Origin: Pseudoips prasinana
Taxonomy: Eukaryota; Arthropoda; Insecta; Lepidoptera; Nolidae
Reading direction: 5' to 3'
Assembly: GCA_951640165.1 (NCBI GenBank)
Contig: OX621238.1
Coordinates: 27,118,001-27,182,000 of the forward strand
DNA length: 64,000 nt
Positions within the stretch are counted from its first letter, which is position 1. Each line of letters starts with the position of its first letter. This document shows, piece after piece, positions 33,538-42,874 of this stretch. Made by a program: the position numbers and the translations under genes. The notes beneath the pieces are model-generated. The model searched no databases, had not been told where the DNA came from, and saw only the letters and a list, made by a program, of their open reading frames with translations.

Positions 33538-33904
33538 GATGATGATGATGTCTCCCGACCGAATTTCGGCCACGGCGGCCAGTCTTAATGGAGACTAGCA
33601 AATTGCGCAGGGCATAATTATAGTGCACAAGTGTGTGCGCAAACACATGGGCACTTTCTATTCCATCACTCTCATGATCCGATGGGACGCCTAGCGACAC
33701 GACCGGAAAGAGTTCAGGTACAGGACTGACGGCTTCACGTGCTCTCCAAGGCACGGGGGTGTAATACCGCCAACTTCCAGACTTCGGGCTGATACTGAGA
33801 AATTTCTTTTTACGGATAAATCCCAAAATCACACCCGGGATTTGAACCCAGGACCTCATTATCTGCGGTTGAACACGCTACCGCTAGACCAACGAGGCAG
33901 TCGC
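33538..33904 (-). repeat. tRNA-derived SINE with 13 bp target-site duplication
   Basis: The tRNA-like head has an A box (TGGTCTAGCGGT, 33880-33891 on the minus strand) and a B box (GGGTTCAAATCCCG, 33836-33849). The body ends in an ATCATCATC-type tail at the left. AATTTCAGCAGGT flanks both sides (33525-33537 and 33905-33917), a clear TSD. A truncated head is duplicated at 36952-37054 and a body fragment is at 42245-42428. The 112-codon minus-strand ORF inside it is the sort of spurious ORF such SINEs give. Confidence 0.9.
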
Positions 33905-34119
33905 AATTTCAGCAGGTACTGTGTAATCAATTGAAATGGTAGATAATATTATTTTCGTATTTAATTATTTAAAAGGTACAAAGGGAACAACGCCTCATTC
34001 GAGTCTCAAAATTTATCATTAAATTTGCATTCTACGTTTCTGCATATTCTTCACTGATATTTGCTGCAATTTTAGTGTTATCGCATGATATATGCAATAT
34101 CTTAACAGCTATCATATGT

Positions 34120-34432
34120 TTAACTAGCTGTGCCCGCGACTTCGTCCGCGTGTTAATTATTCGAATTAGTTTTTTAGTAAAATAAAAGACTTTTTCTAAA
34201 ATAAAAGTAGCCTAAGTTACTCCTTATTACATCAGCTACCTGCCAATAAAAGTCCCGTCAAAATCGGTCCAGCCGTTTCAGAGATTAGCCGGAACAAACA
34301 GACAGACAGACAGACAAAAACTGTAAAAAATGTTATTTTGGTGTATGTAACGTATATATATTCATATTTATGTAGTAAAACCGGTTATTTCAATATTACA
34401 AACAGACACTCCAATTTTATTTATTTGTATAG
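34120..34432 (+). mobile_element. 313 bp non-LTR-tail-like insertion in unit 1
   Basis: Begins TTAACTAGCTGTGCCCGCGA and contains GTCCAGCCGTTTCAGAG, CCGGAACAAACAGACAGACA and an AT-rich end. ATATGT flanks both sides (34114-34119, 34433-34438). The equivalent place in unit 2 (37264-37278) reads ATATGT-ATA-ATATGT, so only three bases lie between the two repeats there. This resembles a lepidopteran RTE-type 3' end or dependent SINE. Confidence 0.75.
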
Positions 34433-35215
34433 ATATGTAATAGTGTTCAGACAAATAGCTTTAACGACTTCGATGGGACTATACGAGTAATACAAAAGTG
34501 ATTTAGCTAGGTCTTGCGTTTGGGAAAGCTTGTGTTTGGAAGTTGGGAGCTCAATAAGTGCATTGTGGTTACTTAAACAAAAGTTAGTACTTAAACAAAA
34601 TGTAGAACTGTGATATTACTGCAAAAAAGTTTTATTATATTTATAGTGAAGCTTCTATAAATTATAAAATGTAAATATTTCTTCACCTACTTGACGATAT
34701 AAACACATCTTACATTACTTACTTTTTCTCATACACAGATTCCCGTTACACCGATTAATTAAGAGGTGTCACATTCAATTTAATGGAGCTTCTCTTAACC
34801 TAATTGGTTTTTCGCCATAGTCTCATTTAAGTTATAACTCGTGTTTATTCAAACTATGTAGGTACACTTTACTCTTTCCACTATGTAGTTGCATTCTAGA
34901 CAGCTCACATAGAGTAGTCGACTAAACTTTGACACAGCATTTGCGATTATAACTCCAAACTAAAAATGGTGACAAGTAGTCATACTCATTAACAAGGTCA
35001 CATCAACCAAAAACCAATTTTAGGGATGTGGTCAGTCGGTTAATGATAATTGACGATTATTTCTGTACTGTAGGTAATTAATACATTTATGGAACACAAT
35101 TCCTAGCTTATGATTATAATACTTTCTGAGTAGGTACACGAAAAGCCTTGCAATATTACTTGTTATTATTTTAAAAAATCTAGAGTAGATACATATGACA
35201 ATCATAGGTAAATAT

Positions 35216-35356
35216 GTAATGACGCCAGCACATCCAGCAACTCCAATCTGTCAAATTTCTTTTATAGATTTTCAACTTTATCACATAAGTATAAGTTTCA
35301 CTTTCAATTGGGGAAATTTGACAGATTGGGGTAGCTTGATGTGCTGGCGTCTGTAC
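35216..35356. mobile_element. 141 bp foldback MITE, copy 2
   Basis: Inverted ends (GACGCCAGCACATCCAGC at left; GATGTGCTGGCGTCTGTAC at right). Absent from the matching site in unit 2 near 38060. Confidence 0.75.
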
Positions 35357-35486
35357 CTAAATATTTTCAAAATAAATTTGGTGGGTATTATTGTGTAAAT
35401 CAAAAATTACACAACCAAATAATTAATACTTCTATTATACAAAACTATTCATTTTCTCCGACATTCTGATGAAACATTTCAGACTT

Positions 35487-35534
35487 GGATAAATGAATAT
35501 TATCTCTTACAAGTCCGATAATATTCATTTATCC
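35487..35534. repeat. 18 bp perfect hairpin specific to unit 1
   Basis: Arms 35487-35504 and 35517-35534 (GGATAAATGAATATTATC), 12-base loop. The unit 2 counterpart (38207-38281) keeps the right arm nearly intact but has unrelated sequence at the left. Confidence 0.85.
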
Positions 35535-35757
35535 TTTCTACTACACTTGTCCAATTTTCAGCGGTGATGTAATTTATATGCACCTGCCAGCAATCCCAGC
35601 ATCTTTTATTTTTTTTAATGATTATAAATGTTGGACTTATCTTAGTAGTGCTGTGTAACCTTTCACATTCGTAATCAATTAACATAATTTTAATCTCTAC
35701 TTCCATCTGGCTAGAATATAATGACATTGGAAGCACTACTATATAGTACACACACAC
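35500..35757 (-). CDS. unassigned ORF, possible exon remnant (unit 1)
   Basis: A frame of 85 codons whose coding-like part starts after a possible splice acceptor (ATTATATTCTAG at 35713). It reads QMEVEIKIMLIDYECERLHS, RCWDCWQVHINYITAENW and VVERINEYYRTCKR. The same position in unit 2 has frameshifts and stops, but the block RCWDCW and the acceptor are still visible. I do not recognise the protein. The 3' end overlaps a perfect hairpin (35487-35534) that unit 2 lacks, so the last codons may be a local rearrangement product. It may not be a gene. Confidence 0.25.
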   Translation of the reverse strand: MCVYYIVVLPMSLYSSQMEVEIKIMLIDYECERLHSTTKISPTFIIIKKNKRCWDCWQVHINYITAENWTSVVERINEYYRTCKR

Positions 35758-36219
35758 AATACGTAATGCGTCCCAAAAGAAAAAGCGCGCGAACCATAGA
35801 TACTATGTCCCCTTGGGATTGCAGATTCTGTAGGTATTTAAAGCGCGTAGGTGACTTAGATAGGTGACTTCGGAAAGCTTGCTCAAAAACTTTTCTTCCA
35901 AAAATATCACTCTACCAGTTTTTCTATTATTGAACTGTTTTGTTTTTCTCATAGACAGATTAAAAAATGTGCCACATTACAGGTAGTATTTTCTCTGCAT
36001 AACCCTAAGGTTGACTGGCAGAGAATTCTTTAATCGGCGGCACGCAGAACGAGGGTGGATTGGTGGCCCGGTTGAAATCCAGTACGTACAATAAATGGTC
36101 ATAAGCGGCAACCACACGCAGAATCAGCATGTATAGGACACACAAATAATACCTAGTCTTGTTTGAGAAACAAACCCGTAACACGGCGCCGAGGTAATCG
36201 TTTTTAAGTTAATTAATTT

Positions 36220-36466
36220 GCTGTGAGGAGACAGTGGCGAATATCTGAATATCATCACCCCATCTCATCCCGTGGGGGGCGTAAAAGTCGACTTAAGGGC
36301 ATATCTACCAGAGGACGGGCAGCAGCTTCCTTCTGAGTACTATGACCATCTAACTGCGATTGCCAACCCGTCTGCTAAGCGTGGCGATTATGGCATATCT
36401 TCCCAAGATGATTCTTGGGAGAGGCCTGTCCAGCAGTGGAATCCTCTCAACTGTAATGATGATGAA
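36220..36466 (+). repeat. SINE-A copy 2 (in unit 1)
   Basis: GAATATCATCACCCCATCTC, CATCTAACTGCGATTGCC, GGCCTGTCCAGCAGTGGAAT and a TGATGATGAA tail. Its counterpart is 38999-39243. Confidence 0.75.
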
Positions 36467-36528
36467 TTCGCTAATAAAATCTGTTCGTGTAATTTTATTT
36501 ATTAAGGAATTACCACATTACATACACT

Positions 36529-36572
36529 TTATTTAAGTATTTAGATACCAAAGTATCTAAATACTTAAATAA
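36529..36572. repeat. 20 bp perfect hairpin specific to unit 1
   Basis: Arms 36529-36548 and 36553-36572, loop CAAA. The unit 2 site (about 39310-39350) keeps the left arm but not the right. Confidence 0.85.
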
Positions 36573-36657
36573 TATAAAATAATACATTGACTATAGCTAT
36601 CAGAAGATCGATAAAAATAGTCATTATAAATAAATCGTCAATACAATAGTTATTTAC

Positions 36658-36825
36658 CTGAAGAGTCGTACCCTGATAATAATCTTTATAATATGTAATC
36701 GTGTTAAATAATAAATGGCTGCCATAGGGAACCCCACTCGGAACATTAAAATCGGAAGTCTCACACGCCCGATATACATATATTAGTCTTCCATTCGGTA
36801 AAATAAAGTGTATTTTAACTTGCAT
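36658..36825 (-). CDS. unassigned 56-codon block, conserved in both duplicated units (unit 1 copy)
   Basis: Reads MQVKIHFILPNGRLIYV, then YRACETSDFNVPSGVPYG, LLFNTITYYKDYYQGTTLQ, and then CAG/GTAAAT, a good splice-donor match. The copy at 39423-39596 keeps the frame, with a 6-base in-frame insertion and mostly single-codon changes, a coding-like pattern. The upstream acceptor is lost here because a SINE-A fragment abuts. I do not recognise the protein. It may be an exon of a duplicated host gene or a TE relic. The ORF runs on past the donor to 36565. Confidence 0.35.
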
Positions 36826-36837
36826 AATAAAACATTT

Positions 36838-36951
36838 CTGCTGTGTGGTGACGGCGACAAATATCAGAATCAGAATATCATCACCCCATCTCATCCCGTG
36901 GGGGGCGTAGAAGTCGACCCGAGGGAATATCTACTAGAGAACGGGCTTCCG
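36838..36951 (+). repeat. SINE-A copy 3, 5' fragment at the duplication junction
   Basis: TGTGTGGTGACGGCGACAAA through GAGAACGGGC, then direct fusion to the tRNA-SINE body at 36952. It has no counterpart at the end of unit 2. Confidence 0.8.
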
Positions 36952-38998
36952 ATTTCTTTTTACGGATAAATCCCAAAATCACACCCGGGATTTGAACCCA
37001 GGACCTCATTATCTGCGGTTGAACACGCTACCGCTAGACCAACGAGGCAGTCGCAATTTCAGCAGGTACTGTGTAATCAATTGAAATGGTAGATAATATT
37101 ATTTTCGTATTTAATTATTTAAAAGGTACAAAGTGAACAACCCCTCATTCGAGTCTCAAAATTTATCATTAAATTTGCATTCTACGTTTCTGCATATTCT
37201 TCACTGATATTTGCTGCAATTTTAGTGTTATCGCATGATATATGCAATATCTTAACAGCTATCATATGTATAATATGTAATAGTGTTGAGACAAATAGCT
37301 TTAACGACTTCGATGGGACTATACGAGTAATACAAAAGTGATTTAGCTAGGTCTTGCGTTTGGGAAAGCTTGTGTTTGGAAGTTGGGAGCTCAATAAGTG
37401 CATTGTGGTTACCCGGTACTTAAAAAAAATGTAAAACTGTGATATTACTGCAAAAAAGTTTTATTATATTTATAGTGAAGCTTCTATAAATTATAAAATG
37501 TAAATATTTCTTCACCTACGTGACGATATAGAAACATCTTACATTACTTACTTTTTATCATACATAGATTCCCGTTACACAGATTAATTAAGAGGTGTCA
37601 CATTCAATTCAATGGAGCTTCTCTTAACTTAATTAGTATTTTGCCATAGTCTCATATAAGTTATAATAGTTAGTTTATTCGTGTTTATTCAAACTATTTA
37701 GGTACACTTTACTCTTTCCACTATGTTTTTGCATTCTAGACAGCTCACATAGAGTAGTCGACTAAACTTTGACACAGCATTTGCGATTATAACTCCAAAC
37801 TAAAAATGGTGACAAGTAGTCATACTCATTAACAAGGTCACATCAACCAAAAACCAATTTTAGGGATGTGGTCAATCGGTTAATGATAATTGACGATTAT
37901 TTCTGTACTGTAGGTAATTAATACATTTATGGAACACAATTCCTAGCTTATGATTATAATACTTTCTGAGGAGGTACACGAAAAGCCCTGCAATATTACT
38001 TATTATTATTTAAAAAAATCTAGGGTACATACATATAAAATATGACAATTGTATATAGATAGGTACTTAATATTTTTTAAATTAATTTGGTGGGTATTAT
38101 TGTGTAAATAAAAAAACATTCAACCAAATAAATACTTCTGTTTTTACAAAATTATTCGTTGTCTACTGACATACTCTCTTCGTCTGATGGAAAATCTCCT
38201 CCGACTTGGATAATTAACCATTGTTCGCTTGTATTATTGAAAGTAATATTTCGTTATAAGTCCGTAATATTAATTTATCCTTTCTACTACACTTGTCCAA
38301 TTTTCAGCGGTGATATGATTATATGCTAAAGCCAGCAATCCCAGCATCTTTAAATTTTTTATATATATTTTAAATGGTGGACTTATGTTAGTTTTACCCT
38401 TTCACATTCGTAATCATAATTTCTTGCAATCACTGGCAATTCCATCTGGCTAAAATATGATAACATTGGAAGCACTATTATATAATACACAGCACAAAAC
38501 GTAACGCGTCTTAAAAGATTAATCGCATGAACCATTGATACTACGTGGGGATTGCTGATTTTGTAGGTATTTAACGCGCGTGATATATTTTATGATAGGT
38601 GGGTTCGAAAAGCATGCTCAAAAACTTTTCTTCCAAAAATATCACGTTGCCAACTTTATATTATTGAACTTCTTTGTCTTTCTCATGCACAGATTAAAAA
38701 ATGTGCCACATTACGGGTAGTAGTAATAAATATATGTGACATCTTGCTGCTGCCATGTTTTCTCTGCTTAACTCTAAGGTTGACTGGCAAAGAATACCTT
38801 CATCGGCGGCACGCAGAGCGTGAGTGGAGGGTTGGCCCGGACATGTAATGAACCTCAACATGGATAGTCTGATGCCGGATGAAAGCCAGTACGTATAATA
38901 AATGGTCATAAGCGGCAACCACACGCAGAATCAGCATGTTTAGGAGAAACAAACCCGTAACACGGCGCCGAGGTAATCATTTTTAAGTTACTTAATTT

Positions 38999-39243
38999 GC
39001 TGCCTAGAGACGGCGGCGGATATCTGAATATCATCACCCCATCTCATCCCGTGGGGGGCGTAGAAGTCAACCCGAGGGAATGTGTACCAGAGGACGGGCA
39101 GCAGCTTCATTCTGAGTACTATGACTATCTAACTGCGATTGCCAACCCGTCTGCTAAGCGTGGCGATTCTGGCATATCCTCCCAAGATGATTCTTGGGAG
39201 AGGCCTGTCCAGCAGTGGAATCCCCTCAACTGTAATGATGATG
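38999..39243 (+). repeat. SINE-A copy 4 (in unit 2)
   Basis: Counterpart of 36220-36466 with few differences: same ATCATCACCCCATCTCATCC block and same GTCCAGCAGTGGAATCC tail. Confidence 0.75.
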
Positions 39244-39422
39244 AATTCGCTAATAAAATCTGTTCGTGTAATTTTATTTATTAAGGAATTAGCACATTAC
39301 ATACACTTTATTTAAATAGTTAGATACCAAAGTAGATTGATACACATTGACTTGGCAATAGCTATCAGAAGATCGATAAAAATAGTCATTATAAATAAAT
39401 CGTCAATACAATAGTTATTTAC

Positions 39423-39596
39423 CTAAAGAGTTGTACCCTGATAATAATCTTTAGAATAAGTAATCGTGTTAAATAATAAGTGGCTGCCATTGGGAACCCC
39501 ACTCGGAACATTAAAATCGGAAGTCTCACACGCCCGATATACTCGTACATATATTAGTCTTCCATTCGGTAAAATAAAGTGTATTTTAACTTGCAT
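39423..39596 (-). pseudogene. unassigned 57-codon block, unit 2 copy
   Basis: Same frame as 36658-36825 with two extra codons (RV after LIYV), Y-to-N and Y-to-S changes, and the last codon CAG changed to TAG just before GTAAAT. A TAG-ended pyrimidine-poor stretch upstream (CATTAG) could be the old splice acceptor. Function unknown. Confidence 0.3.
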
Positions 39597-39609
39597 AATA
39601 AAACGTTTC

Positions 39610-40050
39610 TAATGATTTTACTTCCAGTAGTTAAAGTAGTTGAAAATTATTTTCCATCTGCATGATATTTGTTTAGGTAACTGTAGTTTGTGTTTATGAA
39701 AAGATGAAACTAGGATTATTTTCGAACATGTTTTAACATAACTTTTACATGTAGCCCAGAAAGTTTTATAAGAATTTCCAGAACTAAGGAGTTCTATAAC
39801 GTCGTAAAACTAACGTAACGTCATTGACTGGGTACGTTGTATAGCTTTTCATTTTATAAGAGCTGAATTTTAAGAAGTCAACATATTCTTTAAATCTTTG
39901 CACCTAAACAATTCGCAAACGACGTGATTGATCAAAACCGTGTTATTAATTTTAGAAACTCATATATTTTTAAACAACTATTATACCTACAAAGTTGTAA
40001 AATAGGCGAATAACTTTACAAAAATGAAATTAAGGGACATATAGCACTCC
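39610..40050. other. AT-rich sequence, no gene seen
   Basis: No supported feature. Confidence 0.4.
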
Positions 40051-40051
40051 G

Positions 40052-40138
40052 AGACTGATAATACCTTGACCTGTGCGGGAATCAAATCGGAAACCCGACG
40101 AGTAGGGTTGCGGCTACATAGCCACACATACTAATATA
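40052..40138 (-). repeat. tRNA-like SINE head
   Basis: The minus strand reads GTGTGGCTATGTAGCCGCAA ... GATTTGATTCCCGCACAGG, a tRNA-like A-to-B order. The same GTGTGGC and CCCGCACAGG ends occur at 41702-41766. Confidence 0.45.
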
Positions 40139-40157
40139 TAACTATTTTATTATACAT

Positions 40158-40402
40158 AACTAGCGGCCCGGTAAAAAAATATGATTAAGTTCATATATTC
40201 AAACAAAAAAAATATATTTTAAATTGCAAAAAGATGTAAATTTTACACTTTTATAATACTTTTTTTAAATTTTCTCTACGTACAAACCTTCCCTGGACTT
40301 CCACGAATAATTCAATACCAAAATTAGCCAAATCGGTAAAGGCTTTGTTGAGTTATAACATTACAACGAAAAGTGGCATTGATTTATATATATATAGATT
40401 AC
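40158..40402 (+). repeat. 'TAGCGGCCCGGT' repeat, copy 2
   Basis: Colinear with 10983-11242: ACTAGCGGCCCGGTA, CTACGTACAAACCTTCCCT, AAATTAGCCAAATCGGTAAA and ACAACGAAAAGTGGCATTGA. Confidence 0.65.
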
Positions 40403-40799
40403 GCATTGAATAAGAATAAAATTTCATATTAAAAGAGGTAATACACTTCTGTGCAATTAAAGCGGCGGTATTGATTTTTTTATATTATTGATAATAATTT
40501 AGGTCTAATGAGTTTTTAATAACCGAATTATGTTACTGGCACTTATTAAAGAAATAAAGTTTATTACAAATTCGAATCTTGTTTAAAAAAATAATAATCT
40601 TATTTCAGATTGTAACTTTTTAGTTACTTTTCTTGGGTTTGCGATTAAAAGGTACTTAATCAACTAAAACTAACTTCTCTTGTTTTTAGTAGAATAATTT
40701 ATGTTTGTAGTATAATCTTATAATAATATTAATCTAATATAAAATTTATGACTTAAAACCGATAATTTTAGTGTTGATAGTAATGAGAGAAAAAACCAA

Positions 40800-41640
40800 T
40801 AACAACCAGTGAATTTTAGCGCTGCTGGAAGAGGGGTGTAGCCAGTGTTATATCTCACAGCAGGTAAACGTGAGTTGTTCAACAGTCCAAAGAACCTAGA
40901 CTCGTTACTAAGATACCGAAGGTTCCGTCCAAAGAACGCAAGGTTCTCGAAAAACACGTTGCACACAACCACAAGACGACTTTTTAGTGAGAAACCATAA
41001 ATGCCCCTAAATAAACCTCAAAAGATACCTTGAGGAGGTACGAGGAGCACAAATTAGTTCATGGACATTGAGGATGGGGCTTCTAGCGGCTGTTATACAC
41101 AGTCGACGACCGTTGCGGGTCCCCAAGTTACTCTCTGAGCATCCGATTACTGGATTGAGATTCGCTAGAAATTTTGTCTTGGATTCAAGGTAACTGTAGT
41201 AGCTATTCTCCGATGTGGCTTGAGTTTGTCTGAATGATAAGAAGACCAGGGGATATTTATGCCGACGTGTGTTTTGAAGAAATTACTCCTTATGGTGGAG
41301 GGACCGTTATGTTTTGGGGGATGGAATTTTCAGCTATCAGAAATCCTTTGTCAACATGCACAACCCGCATTGACTGCAATTGGTTCATTTATATGGACGA
41401 TAATGCTCGGACCAACCGCTGTGACGACATAGACGCTTACATGCAAGAAGTCGGTATTCGTCGTTTGGATTAGTCAGCGGCAAGTTCTGACCTTAACCCC
41501 ATTAAGCATGTCTGAAATCTCCTAAAAATGCGAGTACGATCTGTCTAACCACATCCACAAAATATCAGGGAGCTAGGATTATGAAGAGCTTGGTTATAAG
41601 CTCTTCATAATCAAGGGACCAGAGTATACGCATAGTAATG
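40800..41640 (+). pseudogene. Tc1-like transposase (dead)
   Basis: An N-terminal helix-turn-helix region is readable as ILALLEEGCSQCYISQQV then VSCSTVQRT. The centre is degraded. Then RRPGDIYADVCF, GGGTVMFWGM, FIYMDDNARTNRCDDIDAYM, QEVGIRRLD, stop, SAASSDLNPIKHV, stop, NLLKMRVR. This follows the Tc1-family order (D-NA-P/H block, then W-x-A-x-S-x-DLNPIEH-V-W). The catalytic Glu of NPIEH is Lys here, and both Trp codons around it are stops. Several more stops occur upstream. Terminal inverted repeats were not identified. A 15 bp perfect inverted repeat lies at the 3' end (near 41578-41613). Confidence 0.85.
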
Positions 41641-41699
41641 TTATATTTGACACAATTTTTCATTGGTAATATATTCTTGGCACTAAAAGGGGAGCAAGC

Positions 41700-41825
41700 A
41701 GGTGTGGCGCAGTCACCTCACTACTACCTCGCTGCCTTCGTTCTTCGGACTCGAGCCCCGCACAGGACAACTATTTATCTGCCCCATAAATTTTTGTATT
41801 GGGTCTGGTAGTCTTTAACAATTTC
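41700..41825 (+). repeat. tRNA-derived SINE fragment
   Basis: Head GTGTGGCGCAGTCACC with the B-box-like GGACTCGAGCCCCG (41747-41760), then CACAGGACAA and a body. Same family as 40052-40138. Confidence 0.5.
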
Positions 41826-42244
41826 GAACACAAGGGGGGTAGTGGACTAATATCTCTGAAACTATTTTCAGTCTTTATCGTAGCTACCGATATACGAAAT
41901 AGGATGAGGAACATCCATAGTTTCACCGGCACTTTTGTATTAGAACGTCAGCTCTTCCTGAACGACTATGCGCTGTAAAATATCAACTGCTGCAAATACC
42001 GCGTCATAAATTCACACATAACCATGTCTGCATTCTCATCGGGTTTGCTGAAAATTCGCAAGATAAATTGTCCGTCATCACGCTGGCGGCGTATCAATCA
42101 CATTCACAATGTAGTAACATGCCATTTACGGAACAACTGACATGAATCTAAAACTATCTTATCACATCGCAATTATATCGACATCGACTGAATATTTAGA
42201 CTTAGAAGTAATATCAAATTATTTGGTGGTAGTTATGTAGGTAT

Positions 42245-42428
42245 ATACTGGTGTGTGAGCAAACACAGGAGCACTTTCTATTCCATCACTCTCATGATCC
42301 GATGGGACGCCTAACGACACGACCGGAAAGAGGTCAGGTGTAGGACCAACAGCTTTACGTGCTCTCCGAGGCACGTGGGTAAAATACCGCCAAATCCCAG
42401 ACTTCGGGCTGATGCTGAGATTTTTCTT
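42245..42428 (-). repeat. body of the tRNA-derived SINE of 33538-33904, headless
   Basis: Shares TTCTATTCCATCACTCTCAT, GATCCGATGGGACGCCTA and CACGACCGGAAAGAG with 33610-33800. The tRNA-like head is missing; it abuts the LINE tail at 42430. Confidence 0.75.
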
Positions 42429-42429
42429 T

Positions 42430-42874
42430 TTTCGTCAAGTATTTCACTAAAATACTTGACAAATAATATAAGATACAATCGTATAAATGCAATACTTACA
42501 TAATTACATACTATAATATAAATAAATACATATAAACATAAATAAAAATATTTAAGATGATACTGCCTTTATTTTCTTCCGAATGTAGTACAAGTTTTCA
42601 TGTTAAAAGTAAACCGAGTCTTAGCCATTCTGATTTCCGGAGGCAGCGCATTCCAGAGAAGAATAGATTGTACAATGAAGGAAGAATGTAAGAAGTTAGT
42701 CCGATGAGAAAGGCATTGTAAAAGTCGGTTATGAGTGGAACGGAGATTTTTGTTGTGATTAGAAGAGAGATACTGAAAATAGGGAGTTAAGTAGGATGAA
42801 GAAATCGGAGAGTCGAGAAGAGAAAATAGTGTAGTAAGTGCTCTGAGTTTCTTCGGTGCCGAATGGGCATCCAA
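42430..42874 (-). pseudogene. non-LTR RT C-terminal tail plus 3' UTR (CR1/Jockey type)
   Basis: The coding part is 42569-42874: DAHSAPKKLRALTTLFSLLD, SYLTPYFQYLSSNHNKNLR, SHRTNFLHSSFIVQSILLWN and ALPPEIRMAKTRF. SHRT-x-F-x-x-SF-x-(V/I)-x-x-x-x-LWN-(A/S)LPP is the same C-terminal block seen in the large element (SHRTEFYSQSFTIRAVRLWN), so they are relatives. The next ~140 bases are AT-rich 3' UTR and contain a short inverted repeat (GTCAAGTATTT with AATACTTGAC). 5'-truncated; no lesion within about 100 codons. Confidence 0.8.

Larger units (their letters stand above)
33802..36837. repeat. segmental tandem duplication, unit 1
   Basis: Colinear with 36952-39609; the offset is 3150 bases at the left end and about 2770 at the right. 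The difference is mainly two insertions present only here (34120-34432 and 35216-35356). Identity is very high at 33905-34118 and lower at about 35400-36100. The left breakpoint lies inside the tRNA-derived SINE. Confidence 0.9.
36952..39609. repeat. segmental tandem duplication, unit 2
   Basis: Starts within the tRNA-derived SINE (head at 36952-37054 with its right TSD copy retained) and lacks the two insertions of unit 1. It diverges from unit 1 after 39609. Confidence 0.9.

Noticed and set aside
33521..33859. 112-codon minus-strand ORF
   Set aside because: It lies within the tRNA-derived SINE bounded by a 13 bp TSD, includes the tRNA-like head and runs into the ATC tail (a His run). It is a spurious ORF.
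33836..33904. tRNA-like sequences (also at 24036, 40052, 41700 and 55052) considered as real tRNA genes
   Set aside because: A and B boxes are present but I see no proper acceptor stem pairing, each is followed by a SINE body, and several copies recur.
36272..36505. 77-codon plus ORF and its near-identical partner at 38997-39284
   Set aside because: Both are SINE-A sequence in the two duplicated units; their similarity reflects the duplication, not protein conservation.
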